Part shown: positions 7,381 through 15,323 of the stretch, piece by piece
How positions within the stretch are numbered: position 1 is the stretch's first letter
Layout: each line of letters begins with the position of its first letter
Source of the DNA: DASWJZ01 sp038211615
GTDB taxonomy: Bacteria; Pseudomonadota; Alphaproteobacteria; Rhizobiales; Afifellaceae
DNA: 25,134 nucleotides
Assembly: GCA_038211615.1 (NCBI GenBank)
Contig: JBBQVL010000066.1
Span: forward strand, 1 to 25,134
Direction of reading: 5' to 3'
Program-made: the position numbers and the translations under genes
Notes under the pieces: model-generated
Database searches by the model: none
What the model was told of the DNA's origin: nothing
Seen by the model: only the letters and a program-made list of their open reading frames with translations

Positions 7381-7530
7381 ATGACCCAGACTTTACGTCG
7401 CTGGCGCTCCGACCGCCGCTACAGGTCGACCCTTCGCGCGCTTCGGAGCCTCTCGGCACGGCAGCTTTGTGAACTCGGGATACGTCCGATCGAGATCCAG
7501 CACCTCGCCCGCGAAGTCGCTCGCGTCTGA
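7381..7530 (+). CDS. Small DUF1127 domain protein
   Basis: A 49-residue, arginine-rich protein. LRALRSLSARQLCELGIRP followed by IEIQHLAREVAR matches the DUF1127 pattern, a helix-turn-helix-like arginine-rich domain. Small DUF1127 proteins in alphaproteobacteria have been linked to RNA turnover and to phosphate, carbon or stress responses, but the role here is unknown. The ATG at 7381 is preferred because GGAG lies six bases upstream; an in-frame ATG at 7369 would add four residues and has a badly placed ribosome-binding site. It is a single-gene unit, convergent with the HerA-type gene, with its own hairpin after the stop. Confidence 0.8.
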   Translation: MTQTLRRWRSDRRYRSTLRALRSLSARQLCELGIRPIEIQHLAREVARV

Positions 7531-7537
7531 AATCGAT

Positions 7538-7579
7538 GTCTCCCGCGGATCGGCGGGAGACGGCTCAGCCAGGCTTTTT
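7538..7579 (+). terminator. Probable terminator after the DUF1127 gene
   Basis: GTCTCCCGC (7538-7546) and GCGGGAGAC (7553-7561) form a perfect 9-bp stem with a six-base loop, starting seven bases after the stop codon. Five T residues lie at 7575-7579, 13 bases after the stem, which is further than in a canonical intrinsic terminator. It sits between convergent genes and could act on both strands. Confidence 0.45.
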
Positions 7580-7601
7580 CGGACGATAGCGCCTTGCGAG
7601 C

Positions 7602-9290
7602 TTAGCGGTCGCGACGCGCGACGGTTCGCCAGCGGCGCACCACCTCATTGACGAAATCCTTCGTCTCGGTATCGGACAGCGTCGATTGCAGCCCGGGAAG
7701 CTGGTTGTGCGGCAGCCGGTCCTGCGGCAGCGCCGCGAACCTCACCCGCATCGGCATGGACACGGCCTCGCCGAAGGCGATCGCTTCGCGGTTGCCGATC
7801 GAGGGCAGCGCCGCGAGCGTCGAGCTCGCCGCATCGCTCACCGCCGAACGGATGATCGCATGGTCGGCTTCGTTCGCCATGCGCATCGCAAAGATGCTCG
7901 AGCATTGCGACAGGATGGTCGGGTCGAGCTCCGCCGGACGCTGCGTCACCAGCCCGAGATAGACGCCGTATTTGCGTCCTTCCTTGGCGATGCGCGAGAT
8001 CGAGCGGCGCGTCGGGCCGAAGCCGAGCCGCTTGTCGGCCGGCACATAGCGGTGCGCTTCCTCGCAGACCACCAGGATCGGAAGCTGCGCGCGTCCCCAG
8101 ACGCCGACGTCGAAGGCCATGCGGCAGAGCACCGACACGACCGCATCCACCACTTCGGCCGGGAACCCCGCCATCTCGACGATGGTGATCCGCTTTCCAT
8201 CGGCCGGGATGCGGAAGAGCGTGCGAAGCAGCTCCCCCAGCGTGTCCTCGATGGTGCGGCTCGAAAACATGAACTGATAGCGCGTGTCGTGCAGGACCGA
8301 CTGGATGCGCGCCTTCAGGCGCCGCAGGATCGGCCGGGTTTCGCCGGTGTCGAGCTTGCCAAGCTGCTCCTCGATCATCGCGAGCACATCGCCGATGCGG
8401 TAGGGAACCGGCGAATCGACGGTGTAGCCGCCGTCGTCCGTCTCCTTGTTGCGGATAAGCGAGCCGCCGCGATTCTCCAACCCTGACCCTTGCGCATAGC
8501 GCGCCTTGGCGACCGGGATGAGATCGGAGAGCATCTCGACCTCTTCCGCCACGCCCGGCCGGCGACGGTAGATGACGTCGACGAGCTCTTCGAAGTTGAA
8601 CAGCCAGAACGGCAGGCTGAGGGTGCGCGGGCTGACGACCTCGGCCTCGTTCTTGAAGGCGGCCGCATATTCGTTGTGCGGATCGATCATAAGCACGCGC
8701 GTCGACTCGGTCGCCTTCAGGATGCGGTCGAGCAGCAGCGCCACCGCGCTCGACTTGCCGCAGCCGGTCGTGCCGAGCACGGCAAAATGCTTCTGCAGCA
8801 GATCCTGGACGCGGACCGTCGCCTCGATCGATTCGTCCTGCGCGAGCTTGCCGATCGTGATCGTCTGCTTGCCGTGATAATCGTAGATCGTCTCGAGCGC
8901 CGCAGTATGCATCTCGTGCACCGCGGCGTTTACGGCCGGATAGGTCCGGATGCCGCGATCGAAAGTTCCCCTCCCGCCGGCTCCGATGCGGATCTCGCCC
9001 TGCAGCTCGATGCTGGCGAGCATCGTGTTCGGCCGGCTCGGCCCGGCCGCCTCGACCGCGTAGATGAGGCCGACGGTCCAGGAGGTTCCGGCCTCGATCG
9101 CCATGAGCTTGCCGACCGAAAGCGGATCGCTCTGGTTGCGCCGCGTGACATCGGCCCCGACCGCGACCACGGCGCGCGAGCCGCTGACGGAAACCACCCG
9201 CCCGAGCGGCTGCTCCGATACCGCGCGCTCTTCGCGCACAGGCGGCGCGACACTGGCGGAAGTCCTAACGGCGAACTGACTTGGCTGCAC
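7602..9290 (-). CDS. HerA-type (DUF87) hexameric ATPase/helicase
   Basis: A FtsK-HerA superfamily ATPase. HerA proteins form hexamers that pump or process DNA, classically with the NurA nuclease. A HAS-barrel-like start (PLGRVVSVSGSRAVVAV) leads into the ATPase core. The Walker A motif is GTTGCGKSSAV, followed by RVLMIDPHNEYAAAF. The Walker B motif is LPILVVCEEAHRYVP, followed by RRSISRIAKEGRKYGVYLGLVTQRPAELD with the likely sensor and arginine finger. The start is uncertain: GTG at 9290 (AGGGA five bases upstream), GTG at 9239, or TTG at 9326 are all possible, and all lie before the barrel. No nurA, sir2 or mre11-like gene is in the window. Family certain, biological role unknown. Confidence 0.87.
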   Translation of the reverse strand: MQPSQFAVRTSASVAPPVREERAVSEQPLGRVVSVSGSRAVVAVGADVTRRNQSDPLSVGKLMAIEAGTSWTVGLIYAVEAAGPSRPNTMLASIELQGEIRIGAGGRGTFDRGIRTYPAVNAAVHEMHTAALETIYDYHGKQTITIGKLAQDESIEATVRVQDLLQKHFAVLGTTGCGKSSAVALLLDRILKATESTRVLMIDPHNEYAAAFKNEAEVVSPRTLSLPFWLFNFEELVDVIYRRRPGVAEEVEMLSDLIPVAKARYAQGSGLENRGGSLIRNKETDDGGYTVDSPVPYRIGDVLAMIEEQLGKLDTGETRPILRRLKARIQSVLHDTRYQFMFSSRTIEDTLGELLRTLFRIPADGKRITIVEMAGFPAEVVDAVVSVLCRMAFDVGVWGRAQLPILVVCEEAHRYVPADKRLGFGPTRRSISRIAKEGRKYGVYLGLVTQRPAELDPTILSQCSSIFAMRMANEADHAIIRSAVSDAASSTLAALPSIGNREAIAFGEAVSMPMRVRFAALPQDRLPHNQLPGLQSTLSDTETKDFVNEVVRRWRTVARRDR

Positions 9291-9476
9291 GTCTATCCCT
9301 GCCCCGAGGAACTGCGCCTGGCGCAATTCCGGTTTTCCGACGGATCCCGAAAATCCGTTCGATCTTCGGTCCTGATGATTACAGGAGGGCCTTAAGGATC
9401 GGCTAAGCGTGGATCGGGAATTGAACCGGACAGATTGTCTAAAGGACAGGGATACCGGGGAAAAAGCGCACCGGCC

Positions 9477-10142
9477 TCAGCCTCTTCCTCCAAAGATGGC
9501 ACTCCCCACCCGCACATGCGTCGCGCCGTGCGCGATCGCCGCCTCGAAATCGGCGCTCATTCCCATCGACAGCGACTTCAGGCCAAGCTCCGCCGCGAGC
9601 CGCCGCAGCGCCTCGAAGTGCGGCACCGGGTCGCCTTCGAGCGGCGGGATGCACATCAGGCCTTCGATGGCGAGCTTGTGCTCGCCCCGGCAGCGCGCGA
9701 CGAAGGCCGCCGCCTCGCCCGGCGCGACGCCGGACTTCTGCGGCTCGTTGCCGATGTTCACCTGCACGTAAAGCGCCGGCCGGCGGCCCTGCCGCGCCAT
9801 TTCGCGCGAGAGCGCCGCGGCGAGCTTTTCCCGGTCGAGCGAATGGATGGCGTCGAAGAGCGCCACCGCCTCGCGCACCTTGTTGGTCTGCAGCGGGCCG
9901 ATGAGGTGCAGGCGGAGGCCCGGGTCGAGCGCCTTGAAGGCCGGCCACTTACCCTCCGCCTCCTGCACGCGGTTCTCGCCGAACTCCCGCTGGCCCGCGG
10001 CGATCACCGGCGCGATCGCTTCCGCCGGGAAGGTTTTCGAGACGGCGATCAGCGTCACGCCGGCCGGATCGCGCCCCGCGCCGTGCGCCGCCGCGGCGAT
10101 CCGCGCCCTGACGGCGGCAAGTCTCTCGACGGCGCCGGCCAT
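9477..10142 (-). CDS. yggS: YggS/PLPBP family pyridoxal-phosphate-binding protein
   Basis: A PLP homeostasis protein of the YggS/PROSC family. It binds pyridoxal 5'-phosphate on a lysine but has no known enzyme activity; loss disturbs vitamin B6 and amino-acid balance. The 221-residue single barrel shows VTLIAVSKTFPAEAI with the PLP lysine near residue 36. It also shows FGENRVQEAEGKW, HLIGPLQTNK, the strand IHSLDREKLA, and the phosphate-binding end SMGMSADFEAAIAHGATHVRVGSAIFG. The ATG at 10142 is chosen because AAGGAGGG lies six bases upstream; a longer in-frame start at 10190 has no such site. It is divergent from leuS, with about 124 bases between, an arrangement also seen in other alphaproteobacteria. 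Confidence 0.94.
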   Translation of the reverse strand: MAGAVERLAAVRARIAAAAHGAGRDPAGVTLIAVSKTFPAEAIAPVIAAGQREFGENRVQEAEGKWPAFKALDPGLRLHLIGPLQTNKVREAVALFDAIHSLDREKLAAALSREMARQGRRPALYVQVNIGNEPQKSGVAPGEAAAFVARCRGEHKLAIEGLMCIPPLEGDPVPHFEALRRLAAELGLKSLSMGMSADFEAAIAHGATHVRVGSAIFGGRG

Positions 10143-10247
10143 GAGAATCCCTCCTTTCGGGCGGCTAACATGGGCGAGCGCCCGCGGCAATTCGTGCCGC
10201 CTTTATGTTGACCCTCCCGAAGAATTCGGGTGAAGGTCGGGCCACTC

Positions 10248-10267
10248 CGGAGCAGCTTTTTTGGAAA
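10248..10267 (+). promoter_or_regulatory. Ribosome-binding site with two possible leuS starts
   Basis: GGAG (10249-10252) is eight bases before a TTG at 10261 and 14 bases before the ATG at 10267, both in frame with leuS. The spacing favours TTG, while the family start (MTTERYNPR) favours ATG. The two products differ by only two residues. Confidence 0.4.
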
Positions 10268-12882
10268 TGACCACCGAGCGCTATAATCCGCGTGTCGTCG
10301 AGCCGCGCTGGCAATCCGTCTGGAACGAGCGTCGCCTGTTCGAGACGCCGTCCGAGGACCCGCGGCCGAAATACTATGTCCTGGAGATGTTCCCCTATCC
10401 GTCGGGGCGCATCCACATGGGGCACGTCCGGAACTACACGATGGGCGACGTGCTCGCCCGCTACCGCCGCGCGCGCGGCTACAACGTGCTGCATCCGATG
10501 GGCTGGGATGCCTTCGGCCTGCCGGCGGAGAACGCCGCGCAGCAGAAGAAGGTGCATCCGAAGGACTGGACCTACGACAACATCGCGGCGATGCGCGCGC
10601 AGCTGAAGTCGATGGGCCTGTCGCTCGACTGGAGCCGCGAATTCGCTACCTGCGACGTCGAATATTATGCGCAGCAGCAGCGGCTCTTCCTCGATTTCCA
10701 CGACGCGGGCCTGGTCGCGCGAAAAACCGCCAAGGTGAACTGGGACCCGGTCGACATGACCGTGCTCGCGAACGAGCAGGTGATCGACGGCATGGGCTGG
10801 CGCTCCGGCGCGCCGGTCGAGATCCGCGAGCTGACGCAGTGGTTCTTCACTATCACCAAGTACAGCGACGACCTGCTCGCCGCGCTGAAGACGCTCGACC
10901 GCTGGCCCGAGAAGGTCAGGGTCATGCAGGAGAACTGGATCGGCCGCTCCGAGGGCATGCGCATCCGCTTCGCGCTCGACCCCGCGACCACCCCTGCCGG
11001 CGAGAGCGGGGTCGAGGTCTTCACGACCCGTCAGGACACGCTGTTCGGCGCGAAGTTCGTCGCGCTCGCGCCGGACCATCCGCTCGCCGCCGCCGCAGCC
11101 GCCAGGAGCCCGGCGCTGAGGAAGTTCATCGAGGAGTGCCACCACCTTGGCACCGCCGAAGCGGCGATCGAGCAGGCCGAGAAGCTCGGCTTCGACACCG
11201 GCATCAAGGCACTGCACCCGCTCGATCCCGGCTGGCAGCTACCGGTCTATGTGGCGAACTTCGTGCTCATGGACTACGGCACCGGCGCGATCTTCGGTTG
11301 CCCGGCGCACGACCAGCGCGACCTCGACTTCGTCAACAAGTACGGGCTCGGCAACATCCCGGTCGTCTGCCCGCCGGGTCAGGACCCGGCGACCTTCGTC
11401 ATCACCGACACGGCCTTCGTCGGCGACGGCCGCCTCATCAACTCGCGCGTCCTCGACGGAATGAGCGTGGACGCCGCCAAGGAAGAGGTGGCGCGGCGGC
11501 TTGAATCGACGACGCGCGGCAATCGTCCCGTCGGCGAGCGGCAGGTCAATTACCGGCTGCGCGACTGGGGCATCTCGCGCCAGCGCTACTGGGGCTGCCC
11601 GATCCCGATGCTGCATTGCCCGGCCTGCGGCGTCGTGCCGGTCAGGCGCGAGGATCTGCCGGTGAAGCTCCCCGATGACGTGGAGTTCGATCGCCCCGGC
11701 AATCCGCTCGACCGGCATCCGACCTGGCGCAACGCCCCCTGCCCGCAATGCGGCGGGCCGGCGCTGCGCGAGACCGACACGATGGACACCTTCGTGGACT
11801 CGTCGTGGTATTTCGCGCGCTTCACCGCGCCGCGTGCGCCGACGCCGACCGTCCCCGCCATCGTCGACCACTGGCTGCCGGTGGACCAGTATATCGGCGG
11901 CGTCGAGCACGCGATCCTGCACCTCCTCTATTCGCGCTTCTTCGCGCGCGGCATGAAGGCCACGGGACACGGCGGACCCGACGAACCGTTCGCCGGCATG
12001 TTCACGCAAGGGATGGTCGTGCACGAGACCTACCGCAATGCGGCCGGCGACTGGGTAGAGCCGACGAGCGTCTCCATCGAGGGCGAGGGCGATCAGCGCC
12101 GCGCCGTCGCGCGCGACAGCGGCGCGCCGATCGAGATCGGCGCGATCGAGAAGATGTCGAAGTCGAAGAAGAACACCGTCGATCCGTCCGACATCATCGG
12201 CAATTACGGCGCCGACACCGCACGCTGGTTCATGCTCTCCGATTCGCCTCCGGAGCGCGACGTGATCTGGACCGAGGCCGGCGTCGCCGGGGCGCACCGC
12301 TTCGTGCAGCGCGTCTGGCGGCTGCTGTCCGGCCTGTCCGCACAGCTTCCGCCGTCCGGCCTGCCGCGCCCCGGCATGTTCGGCGACGCTTCGCTCGACC
12401 TTCGCCGCCACGTGCATCGCACCATCGACACGGTGACCAACGACATCGAGAAGCTGCGCTTCAACCGCGCCGTGGCGCAGCTCTATGAGCTGAGCAACGT
12501 GCTGACCGCGCACGCCGACAGCCCGATGACGCCCGACCATGGCTGGGCGCTGCGCGAGGCCGCCGAGGCGCTGACGCAGATGCTGGCGCCGATGATGCCG
12601 CATCTCGCCGAGGAATGCTGGAAGGCGCTCGGCCACGCTGGGCTCGTCGCCGAGGCCGCGTGGCCGGAGGTCGAGCCCGCTCTCCTCAAGGTCGACACAA
12701 TCCTGCTGCCCGTTCAGGTCAACGGCAAGAAGCGGGCGGAGCTGACGATTTCCATGGACGCGTCGAACGACGAGGTGGAGAAGGCGGCTCTGGCGCTCGA
12801 CGCGGTGCAGAAGCTGCTCGAGGGCCGGCCGCCGCGCCGCGTCGTCGTCGTGCCGAACCGGATCGTCAATGTCGTCGCCTGA
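10267..12882 (+). CDS. leuS: Leucyl-tRNA synthetase
   Basis: Class I aminoacyl-tRNA synthetase that charges tRNA-Leu with leucine using ATP, in the cytoplasm. The 871-residue length is normal. The HIGH signature is HMGH at residues 50-53, within MFPYPSGRIHMGHVRNYTMGD. The connective peptide 1 editing domain follows at roughly 220-420 (EVFTTRQDTLFGAKFVALAPDHP, and GTGAIFGCPAHDQRDLDF). A CPACG/CPQCG zinc-type insertion is near 455-500, DTMDTFVDSSWYFARF near 510, and KMSKS at 629-633 (EKMSKSKKNTVDP). The C-terminus holds the anticodon-binding helical domain and ends in RRVVVVPNRIVNVVA. Its last 14 bases overlap the lptE start, so the two are translationally close. leuS-lptE-holA is a common alphaproteobacterial cluster. 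Confidence 0.97.
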   Translation: MTTERYNPRVVEPRWQSVWNERRLFETPSEDPRPKYYVLEMFPYPSGRIHMGHVRNYTMGDVLARYRRARGYNVLHPMGWDAFGLPAENAAQQKKVHPKDWTYDNIAAMRAQLKSMGLSLDWSREFATCDVEYYAQQQRLFLDFHDAGLVARKTAKVNWDPVDMTVLANEQVIDGMGWRSGAPVEIRELTQWFFTITKYSDDLLAALKTLDRWPEKVRVMQENWIGRSEGMRIRFALDPATTPAGESGVEVFTTRQDTLFGAKFVALAPDHPLAAAAAARSPALRKFIEECHHLGTAEAAIEQAEKLGFDTGIKALHPLDPGWQLPVYVANFVLMDYGTGAIFGCPAHDQRDLDFVNKYGLGNIPVVCPPGQDPATFVITDTAFVGDGRLINSRVLDGMSVDAAKEEVARRLESTTRGNRPVGERQVNYRLRDWGISRQRYWGCPIPMLHCPACGVVPVRREDLPVKLPDDVEFDRPGNPLDRHPTWRNAPCPQCGGPALRETDTMDTFVDSSWYFARFTAPRAPTPTVPAIVDHWLPVDQYIGGVEHAILHLLYSRFFARGMKATGHGGPDEPFAGMFTQGMVVHETYRNAAGDWVEPTSVSIEGEGDQRRAVARDSGAPIEIGAIEKMSKSKKNTVDPSDIIGNYGADTARWFMLSDSPPERDVIWTEAGVAGAHRFVQRVWRLLSGLSAQLPPSGLPRPGMFGDASLDLRRHVHRTIDTVTNDIEKLRFNRAVAQLYELSNVLTAHADSPMTPDHGWALREAAEALTQMLAPMMPHLAEECWKALGHAGLVAEAAWPEVEPALLKVDTILLPVQVNGKKRAELTISMDASNDEVEKAALALDAVQKLLEGRPPRRVVVVPNRIVNVVA

Positions 12883-13396
12883 CCGCACGTTCTTCGGCGC
12901 TCTCGCGCTCGCGGCGCTGGTCGCGCTGGTGTCGCTTGGGGGCTGCACTGTCCGTCCGCTCTACGGAACGATCGCGGGCGAGAGCGGCCCGCAGGCGGAC
13001 CTGCCCGCCATCAACGTGCAGGCGCCGACGACGCGCCCCGAGCAGGTGTTCCGCAACGCCCTCCTCTTCGGGCTGAACGGCGGAGCCGACGCTCCCGAGG
13101 CGCGCTACGGCCTCGTCTATCGCATGACGGTGCGCGAGCAGGAGATCGCGGTCGAGCGCGGCACCGGAACGCCGAACGTCTACCAGCTGAGCGGCGGCGT
13201 CTCCTTTCTGGTGAAGGACATCGGCACCGGCGAGTCGCTCTTCGGCGCGAGCGTCACCGGCATCGACACCTACACGCGCTCCTCGCAGAACTTCGCCAAC
13301 ATCCGCGCGCAGCGCGACGCCGAGGATCGGCTGGCAAAGACGCTGGCGCAGCTCACCCAGGCGCGCCTCGCCGCCTATTTCGCCACGCACCCCTGA
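12869..13396 (+). CDS. lptE: LPS-assembly lipoprotein LptE
   Basis: An outer-membrane lipoprotein that plugs the LptD barrel and helps insert lipopolysaccharide. The 175-residue product has a lipoprotein signal peptide with core FFGALALAALVALVSL and lipobox LGGC (Cys26), followed at once by TVRPLYG, the typical LptE/RlpB start. The rest has the alternating beta-strand pattern of the family (YGLVYRMTVREQEIAVERGTG, YQLSGGVSFLVKD) and ends in a helix (AEDRLAKTLAQLTQARLAAYF). It overlaps leuS by 14 bases and is followed 12 bases later by holA, consistent with one operon. The sequence is weakly conserved as usual for LptE; lipobox, length and context make the call firm. Confidence 0.92.
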   Translation: MSSPDRTFFGALALAALVALVSLGGCTVRPLYGTIAGESGPQADLPAINVQAPTTRPEQVFRNALLFGLNGGADAPEARYGLVYRMTVREQEIAVERGTGTPNVYQLSGGVSFLVKDIGTGESLFGASVTGIDTYTRSSQNFANIRAQRDAEDRLAKTLAQLTQARLAAYFATHP

Positions 13397-13408
13397 GCGT
13401 CGTCGGCA

Positions 13409-14455
13409 ATGGTCGCCCTCAAGGCGCATGAGGCGGACCGCTTCCTGGCGAAGCCGCCGGAAGGCATCCGCCTGTTCCTCGTCTACGGCACCGATTCCGG
13501 CGCGATCACCGAGCGCGCGCGGTCGATCGAGCGGCTGGCGCTGAAGCGCGGCCATGGCGAGACCGTCATCCGCTTCGGCTCCGACGAGCTGTCCGCCGCG
13601 CCGGGCCGCATCGCCGACGAGGCGAACTCCGCCTCGCTGTTTGGAGGCGAGCCGGTCATCGCGCTTCGGGTCCTCGACGGCCGTCACAACGTCATCGGCG
13701 CGCTGCAGCCGCTGCTTGACCGCCCGCCCGATGCGGCATGGGTGATCGTGGAAGCGGCCGAGCTGCAGACGACCAGTCCGCTTCGGAAGGCCTTCGAAGC
13801 GTCCCGCAATGCCGCGGCGCTGCCCACCTACCAGGTCGAAGGCGAGAACCTCGTCAAGTTTATCCGCACCGCCGCCGAGGAGGCCGGCCTGACCATCGCC
13901 CCGCCGGCGCTCGATCTGCTGGCGGAAAATCTCGGCGGCGACCGCCTCACCATCCGCGGCGAGCTTGAGAAGCTCTTCCTCTATGCCGGCGACGCGAAGA
14001 CGATCGGTATCGAAGATGTCGAGGCGATCGTCGGCGACACGACCGGCGCGCGCACCGACGAGACGATCGACGCGGCGCTGCTCGGCGACAGCGAGGGGCT
14101 GGAAACGGGTCTTGGCCGCATGCGCGCCGAAGGCGGCTCGCCCGCCTCGCTCGGTGCGTCGGCGCTCCGCCACCTGCTCTTCCTGCAGACGCTCCGCGCG
14201 ACGCTCGATGCCGGCCAGGATATCTCAAGCGCCATCAACTTCGCCCGCCCGCCGATATTCCAGCGCCGCAAGTCGACTATCGAGGCAGAGCTGAAGCGCT
14301 GGCCAAGCGGACATGTTGCCGAGGCGCGCAGGGAGATCGACCGCGCCGTGGCCCTCACCCGCCTGCAGTCCGCCCTCGAGGATTCCGCCATCTCCGAAGC
14401 CCTGCACGGCATCGCGCTGACGGCGCGGAAACTGAAGCGGCGATCGGGGAAGTAA
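13409..14455 (+). CDS. holA: DNA polymerase III delta subunit
   Basis: The delta subunit of the clamp loader, which opens the beta sliding clamp during replication. The 348-residue length is normal. The N-terminal domain contains IRLFLVYGTDSGAITERA and RFGSDELSA, followed by SASLFGGEPVIALRVLDG, which is in the clamp-contact region. Then come DAAWVIVEAAELQTTSPLRKAFE and a lid domain with GDRLTIRGELEKLFLYAG and IGIEDVEAIVGD. The C-terminal collar helices include LRHLLFLQTLRA and LTRLQSALEDSAISEALHGIAL. It is third in the leuS-lptE-holA cluster. Just after its stop comes a repeat array with strong inverted repeats, which may end the transcript. Confidence 0.95.
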   Translation: MVALKAHEADRFLAKPPEGIRLFLVYGTDSGAITERARSIERLALKRGHGETVIRFGSDELSAAPGRIADEANSASLFGGEPVIALRVLDGRHNVIGALQPLLDRPPDAAWVIVEAAELQTTSPLRKAFEASRNAAALPTYQVEGENLVKFIRTAAEEAGLTIAPPALDLLAENLGGDRLTIRGELEKLFLYAGDAKTIGIEDVEAIVGDTTGARTDETIDAALLGDSEGLETGLGRMRAEGGSPASLGASALRHLLFLQTLRATLDAGQDISSAINFARPPIFQRRKSTIEAELKRWPSGHVAEARREIDRAVALTRLQSALEDSAISEALHGIALTARKLKRRSGK

Positions 14456-14458
14456 ATT

Positions 14459-14488
14459 CTCCTCCCTCTCCGTCTCCTCCCTCTCCGT
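14459..14488 (+). repeat. 15-bp tandem duplication at the edge of repeat copy R1
   Basis: CTCCTCCCTCTCCGT occurs twice in a row (14459-14473 and 14474-14488). The second copy is part of the left terminal inverted repeat of R1. The tract is almost pure pyrimidine on this strand. It may be replication slippage or a trace of insertion. Confidence 0.85.
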
Positions 14489-14645
14489 TTGTCATCCCGG
14501 TTTGGCCGCAGGCCAAGACCGGGACCCATACCCACCGAAGCGTTCAGAACCCGCACGCCCGGTTCGCCTCTTCCACCCTGCAGAGCATATGGGTCCCGGA
14601 CAGTGTCGCTCCGCGCCACTTCCGGGATGACAAACGGAGAGGGAG
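14477..14645. repeat. MITE-like repeat, copy R1 (169 bp)
   Basis: The 24-bp left end (14477-14500, starting CTCCCTCTCCGTTTG) is a perfect inverted match to the right end (14622-14645, ending ACGGAGAGGGAG). Inside are a second perfect inverted repeat, CCGGGACCCATA (14519-14530) with TATGGGTCCCGG (14588-14599), and a hairpin TTGGCC-GCA-GGCCAA. The whole unit can fold into a branched cruciform. Similar copies are at 15095 and 15324. It lies between holA and the GIY-YIG gene and could end or stabilise holA mRNA. Confidence 0.93.
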
Positions 14646-14679
14646 TGAGAACAATAGAGCGGACGGGGAGCTTTCGATC

Positions 14680-14991
14680 ATGGATCCCTTCGGCCGCTCC
14701 TACTGGGTTTACATCCTCGCGAGCCGCAAGCACGGCACGCTGTATGTGGGAGTGACCAGCGATCTTTCAGGCCGCGTCTACGAGCATCGTGCCGGGATCA
14801 CCCCGGGCTTCACGACAAAATACGGTGTCCACCACCTCGTCTATTTCGAGACCTTTGGGACTATCGACGAGGCAATCGCTAGAGAGAAGCGGCTGAAGCG
14901 CTGGCGGCGCGACTGGAAGATCAACCTGATCGAGGGCAGCAACCCCGCCTGGGTGGATCTCTACGAGGGAATCGCCCACCAGATGCGGTGA
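14680..14991 (+). CDS. Small GIY-YIG endonuclease family protein
   Basis: A 103-residue stand-alone GIY-YIG nuclease-fold protein, of the small family often annotated as URI/YhbQ-like. The two strands are WVYI (Tyr11) and LYVG (Tyr22, Gly24). The catalytic-type residues are Arg32 and His36 in GRVYEHR, Glu69 in AIAREKRLKRW, and Asn82 in WKINLIE. All are intact, so it is likely active. Cellular substrates are unknown for most members. GGGGAG lies nine bases before the ATG at 14680. The first residues (MDPFGRS) are encoded by sequence that is repeated at 15278-15316 without the rest of the gene. It is bracketed by copies of a MITE-like repeat, so it may be part of a mobile unit; this is inference. 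Confidence 0.88.
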   Translation: MDPFGRSYWVYILASRKHGTLYVGVTSDLSGRVYEHRAGITPGFTTKYGVHHLVYFETFGTIDEAIAREKRLKRWRRDWKINLIEGSNPAWVDLYEGIAHQMR

Positions 14992-15015
14992 ACACCGTCC
15001 GCCCTGAGCACCCTC

Positions 15016-15033
15016 ACCTCTCCGTTTGAGGGA
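15016..15033. repeat. Collapsed remnant of the R repeat
   Basis: The left-end sequence CTCTCCGTTTG runs directly into right-end sequence AGGGAGTGAGG, as if the whole middle of an R repeat were deleted. It lies between the GIY-YIG gene and the first short spacer copy. Confidence 0.6.
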
Positions 15034-15094
15034 GTGAGGAGAATAGGGAGAGCGAAAGCTCTTCGGCAGGAATCCCTTCTGCCGCTCTTGGCGA
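15031..15094. repeat. Spacer repeat F2, likely remnant of the GIY-YIG gene leader and start
   Basis: About 64 bases, nearly identical to 15259-15323. It includes the hairpin AGAGC-GAAA-GCTCT and CGGCAG/CTGCCG. The part AATCCCTTCTGCCGCTCT resembles the first codons of the GIY-YIG gene (14683-14700) and then breaks off before the next R copy. Confidence 0.75.
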
Positions 15095-15262
15095 TCCCCT
15101 CTCCGTTTGTCATCCCGGTTTGGCCGTCAGGCCAAGACCGGGACCATACGCACTGAGGCGTTCAGAAACGGCACGCCCGGTTCCCCTTTTCCACCCTTCA
15201 GAGCCTATGGGTCCCGGACAGTGTCGCTCCGCGCCACTTCCGGGATGATAACGTTGAGGGAG
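15095..15262. repeat. MITE-like repeat, copy R2 (168 bp)
   Basis: Same architecture as R1 with degraded ends: the left end starts TCCCCTCTCCG and the right end reads CCGGGATGATAACGTTGAGG. The inner hairpin keeps its TTGGCC/GGCCAA stem, but the loop is GTCA-like instead of GCA. One C is missing in GGGACCATA. Confidence 0.9.
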
Positions 15263-15323
15263 TGGGGAGAATAGGGAGAGCGAAAGCTCTTCGGCAGGGA
15301 TCCCTTCGGCCGCTCTTAGCGAC
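15259..15323. repeat. Spacer repeat F3, likely remnant of the GIY-YIG gene leader and start
   Basis: About 65 bases, nearly identical to F2. AGGGATCCCTTCGGCCGCTC matches the first bases of the GIY-YIG gene (ATGGATCCCTTCGGCCGCTC) at all but one position, with the start codon ATG changed to AGG. After this it goes straight into R3. Confidence 0.8.

Noticed and set aside
8490..9395. Long plus-strand open frame opposite the HerA-type gene
   Set aside because: Shadow of the minus-strand gene; no ribosome-binding site and no recognisable protein features.
9405..9470. tRNA-like sequence on the minus strand (GGTTCAATTCC resembling a T-loop, preceded by TGTCCTTTAGACA resembling an anticodon arm)
   Set aside because: The T-stem has a mismatch, the anticodon-like stem allows only a five-base loop, and no D-arm or matching acceptor strand is present. 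At best a decayed 3' fragment; more likely chance.
11239..12948. Very long minus-strand open frame opposite leuS
   Set aside because: leuS has all its catalytic motifs on the other strand; this frame is a GC-driven shadow.
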